Of a stretch of DNA of 64,000 nt, positions 60,408 through 64,000 are shown in pieces. The position numbers were made by a program, and so were the translations under genes. The DNA is from JACMLD01 sp044227095 (GTDB lineage: Bacteria > Bacteroidota > Bacteroidia > Chitinophagales > Chitinophagaceae): assembly GCA_044227095.1 (NCBI GenBank), contig JBGAFV010000001.1:2914001-2978000 (forward strand), in the 5' to 3' direction. Numbering within the stretch: position 1 is the stretch's first letter; every line of letters begins with the position of its first letter. The notes under the pieces are model-generated. The model was not told the origin of the DNA, ran no database searches, and saw only the letters and a list, made by a program, of their open reading frames with translations.

Positions 60408-60857
60408 ATGAAAAAGATAATTTTTTCCACTGTCCTGCTTTTTTCGCTGGCAATGGCACACGGGCAAACCGTTTTTCAGCAGGCGCAAAACGAAGCGAAA
60501 CAAACCCACAAGCTCATCCTGTTGAGCTTTTCGGGTTCCGACTGGTGCGTACCCTGTATTAGAATGCACAAGTCTTTTTTTGAAAACCCGGAGTTTAAAA
60601 AGACCGCTGACAGCCTATTGGTACTGGTAAATGCCGATTTTCCCCGAAACAGGAAAAACCAATTGGACGGCAACATCAAAAAACAAAACGAGGCACTGGC
60701 AGACAAATACAATCCGCAGGGGGCATTCCCTTACACCCTGTTGCTGGATGAAAACGGAACGCCTCTCAAAATATGGAGCGGTATGCCTGATGAAGCCGTT
60801 GAGGACTGGATAAAGGAAATCGTTACCGTTTACGACAAAAAATACCGGAATGAATAG
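60408..60857 (+). CDS. Thioredoxin-like protein, exported
   Basis: A 149-residue protein with a signal peptide ending MAHGQT near residue 21 and the redox motif WCVPC (SGSDWCVPCIRMHKSFFE) at about residues 47-51. The fold is that of thioredoxin_7/DsbE-type proteins (YNPQGAFPYTLLLDENG). Its stop overlaps the start of the ApbE gene, so the two are translationally coupled. A disulfide reductant for the cluster is the likely role. Confidence 0.87.
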   Translation: MKKIIFSTVLLFSLAMAHGQTVFQQAQNEAKQTHKLILLSFSGSDWCVPCIRMHKSFFENPEFKKTADSLLVLVNADFPRNRKNQLDGNIKKQNEALADKYNPQGAFPYTLLLDENGTPLKIWSGMPDEAVEDWIKEIVTVYDKKYRNE

Positions 60858-61782
60858 ATTACAGGAATTTCGCAGAGGAGAAAAGCTGATGGGCAATGCT
60901 TTTGAAGTTACCGTTGTAGGTGAAGATAAATTGTGGGCAGAAGAAAGGATAGATGCTGCTATCGGCGAAATCAGACGGATAGAACAACTGCTCACAACTT
61001 TCAGTGAAGACAGCGAAACCAACCGTGTCAATGCCAATGCGGGTGTACAGCCTGTACAGGTAAGCCGGGAAACGTTCGGGCTGATTGAGCGTAGCCTGCG
61101 CATCAGTGCCGTTACAGACGGTGCTTTTGATATTACCTACGGCTCGGTGGACAAACGCCTCTGGAATTTTGACCGGAACATGACCAGCCTGCCGGATGCA
61201 GAAACAGCTAAAGAAATGGTTCGGCTTATCAATTACCGCAACGTGCTGCTGGACGGCAACGAATGTACCGTGTTTTTAAAGGAAGTTGGTATGCGTATCG
61301 GCTTTGGTGGTATCGGCAAAGGCTACGCCGCTGAAATGGCTAAACGATTGTTGCTGCAACAAGGGGTAGCAAACGGTGTAGTGAACGCTTCCGGTGACAT
61401 CAGCACTTGGGGAAATCAGGCAGACGGGAAACCGTGGACGATTGGAATTGCCGACCCCGACCACGCAGGGCGACCATTTTCCTACCTTAACATCAGTAAC
61501 ATGGCCATTGCCACATCAGGCAATTACGAGAAATATGTCATTATCGGGGACAAAAAATATTCGCATACCATCAACCCCAAGACCGGGCTTCCGGTGACAG
61601 GTATCAAAAGCGTAACGATAATATGCCCCAATGCGGAAATAGCCGATGCAATGGCAACTCCCGTTACGATTATGGGTGTCAGGGCTGGGCTGGATATGGT
61701 CAACCAGATAGACAACTTAGCCTGCATTATCATAGACGACAACAACAAAGTTTACTCATCCCAAAACATACATTTAAAATGA
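60850..61782 (+). CDS. apbE: FAD:protein FMN transferase (ApbE family)
   Basis: A 310-residue protein. ApbE attaches FMN through a phosphoester to Ser/Thr residues of exported proteins. Family features: IEQLLTTFSEDSETNRVN at the N-terminus, FDITYGSVDKRLWNF, GFGGIGKGYAAE (around residue 155), the Mg-binding VNASGDISTWG and HTINPKTGLPV. There is no signal peptide or lipobox, unlike many ApbE proteins, so it may act in the cytoplasm or be exported by another route. Neighbours: a thioredoxin gene (overlap 8 bases) and DUF4266 (overlap 4 bases). Confidence 0.92.
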   Translation: MNRLQEFRRGEKLMGNAFEVTVVGEDKLWAEERIDAAIGEIRRIEQLLTTFSEDSETNRVNANAGVQPVQVSRETFGLIERSLRISAVTDGAFDITYGSVDKRLWNFDRNMTSLPDAETAKEMVRLINYRNVLLDGNECTVFLKEVGMRIGFGGIGKGYAAEMAKRLLLQQGVANGVVNASGDISTWGNQADGKPWTIGIADPDHAGRPFSYLNISNMAIATSGNYEKYVIIGDKKYSHTINPKTGLPVTGIKSVTIICPNAEIADAMATPVTIMGVRAGLDMVNQIDNLACIIIDDNNKVYSSQNIHLK

Positions 61783-62012
61783 AAAAGTTCCATAATCTCA
61801 AACTGTCCCTGTGCGGCATAAGCCTGTCGGCACTTGCGCTGTGTTCTTCCTGCACTACGGTAAAGGAATACCAGAAAAACAGGCTCAACGATGCCGAAAT
61901 GGTGTTGGGCAACCGCAAAATCGAAAAAACAGAACTCAATTTCCAGTCCTACCGGGAAGGAGCTTCCGGTGCAAATGCAGGAAAAAGCGGCGGTGGCTGC
62001 GGCTGTAACTAA
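61779..62012 (+). CDS. DUF4266 small lipoprotein with Cys-rich tail
   Basis: A 77-residue protein with lipobox SSC near residue 25 (LALCSSCTTVKEYQ). The conserved core EYQKNRLNDAEMVLG is the DUF4266 signature. The tail SYREGASGANAGKSGGGCGCN has a Ser-Gly-Ala stretch somewhat like ApbE target sites (S/T-G-A-S/T) and ends in Cys-Gly-Cys. Its ATG overlaps the apbE stop. It is a plausible flavinylation or metal/redox carrier; this is inferred from context. Confidence 0.85.
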   Translation: MKKFHNLKLSLCGISLSALALCSSCTTVKEYQKNRLNDAEMVLGNRKIEKTELNFQSYREGASGANAGKSGGGCGCN

Positions 62013-62033
62013 TTATTCAAAACAAGAAATAAA

Positions 62034-63224
62034 ATGAAAAGAATATATCTCACCGCAGCCGCACTTATGGCAATGCTGCATTCCTACGCACAGAGCAGTC
62101 TTCCCGACACTGGCTACACTGCCCGTAAACTAAAAGTGGAGGAGGTAAACCTCGTGTCCAGCTACTACCACCAAAACGGGAACAATGCCGCTGTAACAGG
62201 AGGTATCGGCTCCGAGAAACTGACGGACATTTCCAACTCGATTGACGTGAAGCTCATCCGGCATGACAGGAAAAACCGCAAGCACAGCTACCTGCTGGAC
62301 GTAGGTATTGACCACTATACCTCGGCATCATCGGATATGATTGACCTGAAAGCCAACAGTTCCGCATCACATGCCGACACAAGGATTTACCCCTCGCTTA
62401 GCTGGACAATGGAAAATGAAGCCAAAGGCTCAACTATCGGAGCAGGTGTATCAGCCTCCAAAGAGTTTGACTACCTTTCCCTTGGCGGCAATGTTCTGTT
62501 TGCACAGAAAACAAAAAACCGTATGGGCGAGTTTACCGCCAAGTTGCAGGTATATCTCGACCAGGTAAGTTTGGTAACTCCCATAGAGCTACGGGCATCG
62601 CCGGGCAGAGAACACGACGATTACCCGACAACATCACGAAACACGTTCGCTGGTTCATTCTCCTATTCACAGATTATCAATGAGCGGTTGCAGGTAATGT
62701 TTCTTGCCGATGTGGTACAGCAGCACGGCTATTTGAGCCTGCCTTTCCACCGGGTCTATTTTACGGACGGCAGCGTGCATCAGGAACAACTGCCAAGTAA
62801 CAGGTTTAAGCTGCCAATCGGTTTTAGGGGAAGCTATTTTATAGGCGACCGTTTTATCCTGCGTGGCTATTATCGTTATTATACGGACAATTGGGGTGTC
62901 CATGCCCATACCGCCGAACTGGAAGTCCCCGTAAAAATATCGCCTTTCTTCTCCGTAAGCCCTTTTTACAGGTATTACCAACAAAGTGCCGCCAAATATT
63001 TTGCAGGCTACCAAACCCATCAGGCAGGCGAAGACTATTATACCAGCAATTATGACCTGTCAAAGTTTACCAGTCAATTCATAGGTGCAGGTATTCATTT
63101 CACACCGCCGGGCGGCGTATTTGGTATCAAGCAACTGAACACGCTTGAACTGCGCTACGGGCATTATTACAGGTCAACAAAAATGAACGCTAATATTATT
63201 TCACTGAATTTAAAATTCAAATAA
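62034..63224 (+). CDS. DUF3570 beta-barrel-like outer membrane protein
   Basis: A 396-residue protein with a signal peptide ending HSYAQS. The mature part is made of alternating strands with frequent aromatic residues (DVGIDHYTSASSDMIDLKANS, RFILRGYYRYYTDNWGVH) and ends in ISLNLKFK, as an outer membrane barrel would. DUF3570 usually follows DUF4266. Its role is not known. It may be the outer-membrane partner of the ApbE/haem redox module. Confidence 0.87.
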   Translation: MKRIYLTAAALMAMLHSYAQSSLPDTGYTARKLKVEEVNLVSSYYHQNGNNAAVTGGIGSEKLTDISNSIDVKLIRHDRKNRKHSYLLDVGIDHYTSASSDMIDLKANSSASHADTRIYPSLSWTMENEAKGSTIGAGVSASKEFDYLSLGGNVLFAQKTKNRMGEFTAKLQVYLDQVSLVTPIELRASPGREHDDYPTTSRNTFAGSFSYSQIINERLQVMFLADVVQQHGYLSLPFHRVYFTDGSVHQEQLPSNRFKLPIGFRGSYFIGDRFILRGYYRYYTDNWGVHAHTAELEVPVKISPFFSVSPFYRYYQQSAAKYFAGYQTHQAGEDYYTSNYDLSKFTSQFIGAGIHFTPPGGVFGIKQLNTLELRYGHYYRSTKMNANIISLNLKFK

Positions 63225-63316
63225 CATTGATGAATGTGACAAAAGGCTCAATGATAAGATTACGTCAATAGCAATGAAGATAATCAGTATAATTTATAAT
63301 CCATATTTAATTAACT

Positions 63317-64000
63317 ATGTCCTATAATATTCCCTACCATTTCAAAGGTCTTAGCGACAGTGAAGTTACCGCTTCAAGAAAGAAGCACGGTTACAACCGT
63401 ATTGATACCACCCACAAAAGCGATTGGCTGGAACTGCTTTTGAACATACTGAAAGAACCAATGCTTATCCTGTTGTTTGCCATTTCTGTTATTTACTTAA
63501 TTATTGGCAATTATGGAGAGGCATTGTTCATGTTTGTTGCCATCGTTGCGGTTTCGGCTGTTTCATTCTATCAGGACAACCGGAGCAAAAAAGCATTGGA
63601 AGCGTTGGAAAAGCTCAACGAGCCTTTAAGTACTGTTGTCCGAAATGGCAAAGTAGTACAAATCCCTACCCAAGAAATTACGGTAGGCGACCTGTGTATT
63701 ACGGAAGAAGGGAAAATGATTAATGCAGACGGAAAGATAGTCCACAGCAATGATTTTTCGGTGAACGAGGCATCTCTGACAGGTGAAAGCCTGTCGGTTT
63801 TCAAAAGCGGCGAAAGCGATGATAACAGAGTGTACAGCGGAACGGTTGCAGTGTCGGGACTGGCGGTTTTTGAAGTGGAAAAAATCGGCAGGGAAACCCG
63901 TCTTGGAAAAATAGGCACGTCTTTATCTGATATAAAAGAGGCTGCATCGCCTTTGCAGCTTCAAATCAGGAAGTTTGTCAAAACAATGGCGGTGATTGGT
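63317..64000 (+). CDS. P-type cation-translocating ATPase (3' end outside window)
   Basis: The first 228 residues of a P2-type ATPase, cut by the window end. The cation-ATPase N-terminal domain (YHFKGLSDSEVTASRKKHGYN) is followed by two membrane spans (about 49-65 and 68-86) and the actuator domain with the dephosphorylation motif TGES (EASLTGESLSVFK). There is no N-terminal heavy-metal (CxxC) domain, so it looks more like calcium/magnesium-type ATPases than CopA. It continues the metal-related cargo. The ATG at 63317 begins MSYNIPYHF. Confidence 0.88.
   Translation, partial: MSYNIPYHFKGLSDSEVTASRKKHGYNRIDTTHKSDWLELLLNILKEPMLILLFAISVIYLIIGNYGEALFMFVAIVAVSAVSFYQDNRSKKALEALEKLNEPLSTVVRNGKVVQIPTQEITVGDLCITEEGKMINADGKIVHSNDFSVNEASLTGESLSVFKSGESDDNRVYSGTVAVSGLAVFEVEKIGRETRLGKIGTSLSDIKEAASPLQLQIRKFVKTMAVIG

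Larger units (their letters stand above)
30645..64000. mobile_element. CTnDOT-like integrative and conjugative element (left end and body; right end outside window)
   Basis: From just after 30644 the G+C content rises and a complete conjugation set follows: a tyrosine integrase, HTH regulators, a traA-traQ type operon, mobilization genes with a candidate oriT, a coupling protein and metal/redox cargo. The exact left attachment site is not resolved; it must lie in 30645-30895, a stretch with no tRNA. GCAAAAATAG at 30654-30663 is a 9/10 match to the reverse complement of the GTAnnTTTGC core used by CTnDOT-type integrases. The far end is not reached. Confidence 0.85.

Noticed and set aside
63424..63723. 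99-codon frame at the right end of the window
   Set aside because: The overlapping frame from 63317 encodes a clear P-type ATPase; this one is out of frame with it.

Overview
The window reads as part of a Bacteroidota chromosome, most likely family Chitinophagaceae. The evidence is the -33/-7 promoter style (TTTG and TAnnTTTG), weak Shine-Dalgarno signals, the futalosine menaquinone enzyme MqnE, a secreted GH18 chitinase, SusC-style regulatory-domain proteins and many lipoproteins. No rRNA, tRNA or CRISPR array was seen.

Region 1 (1-30644) is low-G+C host chromosome. It carries a TlpA-type thioredoxin protein (cut by the window start), acylphosphatase, mqnE, a PhoH-like ATPase, an S1/P1-type nuclease or phospholipase, pyrophosphatase, a half-size TauE/SafE protein, and an ECF sigma factor with a membrane partner. 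Further on are a serine hydrolase, a lipase, and a seven-gene TetR/TolC/HlyD/ABC exporter operon (17718 down to 10883) whose promoter overlaps a palindrome. Then come a bestrophin-like channel, the chitinase, a desaturase, an NTF2-like protein, the class I ribonucleotide reductase operon nrdB-nrdA behind a cobalamin riboswitch, and a GH13 glucosidase. A cluster of six short palindromes lies at 22142-22398.

Region 2 (about 30645 to beyond 64000) has higher G+C and is an integrative conjugative element (ICE) of the CTnDOT-like Bacteroidota type. The left end has a tyrosine integrase with Ser in place of the first catalytic Arg. It is followed by small ORFs, two HTH proteins, a strongly structured RNA (34693-34845) and a receiver-only protein lacking the phospho-acceptor Asp. 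A leftward tra operon (48297 down to 36154: TraA, B, D, E, F, G, I, J, K, L, M, N, O, Q plus three small unknowns) builds the type IV secretion system. Between traA and the rightward mobilization genes lie nested palindromes, a possible small RNA and a hairpin-rich candidate oriT, followed by the relaxosome protein, the relaxase and the coupling ATPase.

Region 3 (52962-64000) is rightward ICE cargo. It holds a small secreted protein, a CzcA-type RND pump fused to a TolC domain, its lipoprotein adaptor, a PAP2 phosphatase, a haem-binding protein, a thioredoxin-like protein, an ApbE flavin transferase, a DUF4266 lipoprotein, a DUF3570 protein and the start of a P-type cation ATPase. This combines divalent-metal efflux with an extracytoplasmic redox/flavinylation module. 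The right end of the ICE is not in the window.

The observations most worth following up are the ICE structured RNA with competing hairpins, the B12 riboswitch in front of a B12-independent reductase, the embedded signal-peptide-like segment in the RND-TolC fusion, and the ApbE/DUF4266/DUF3570 module.
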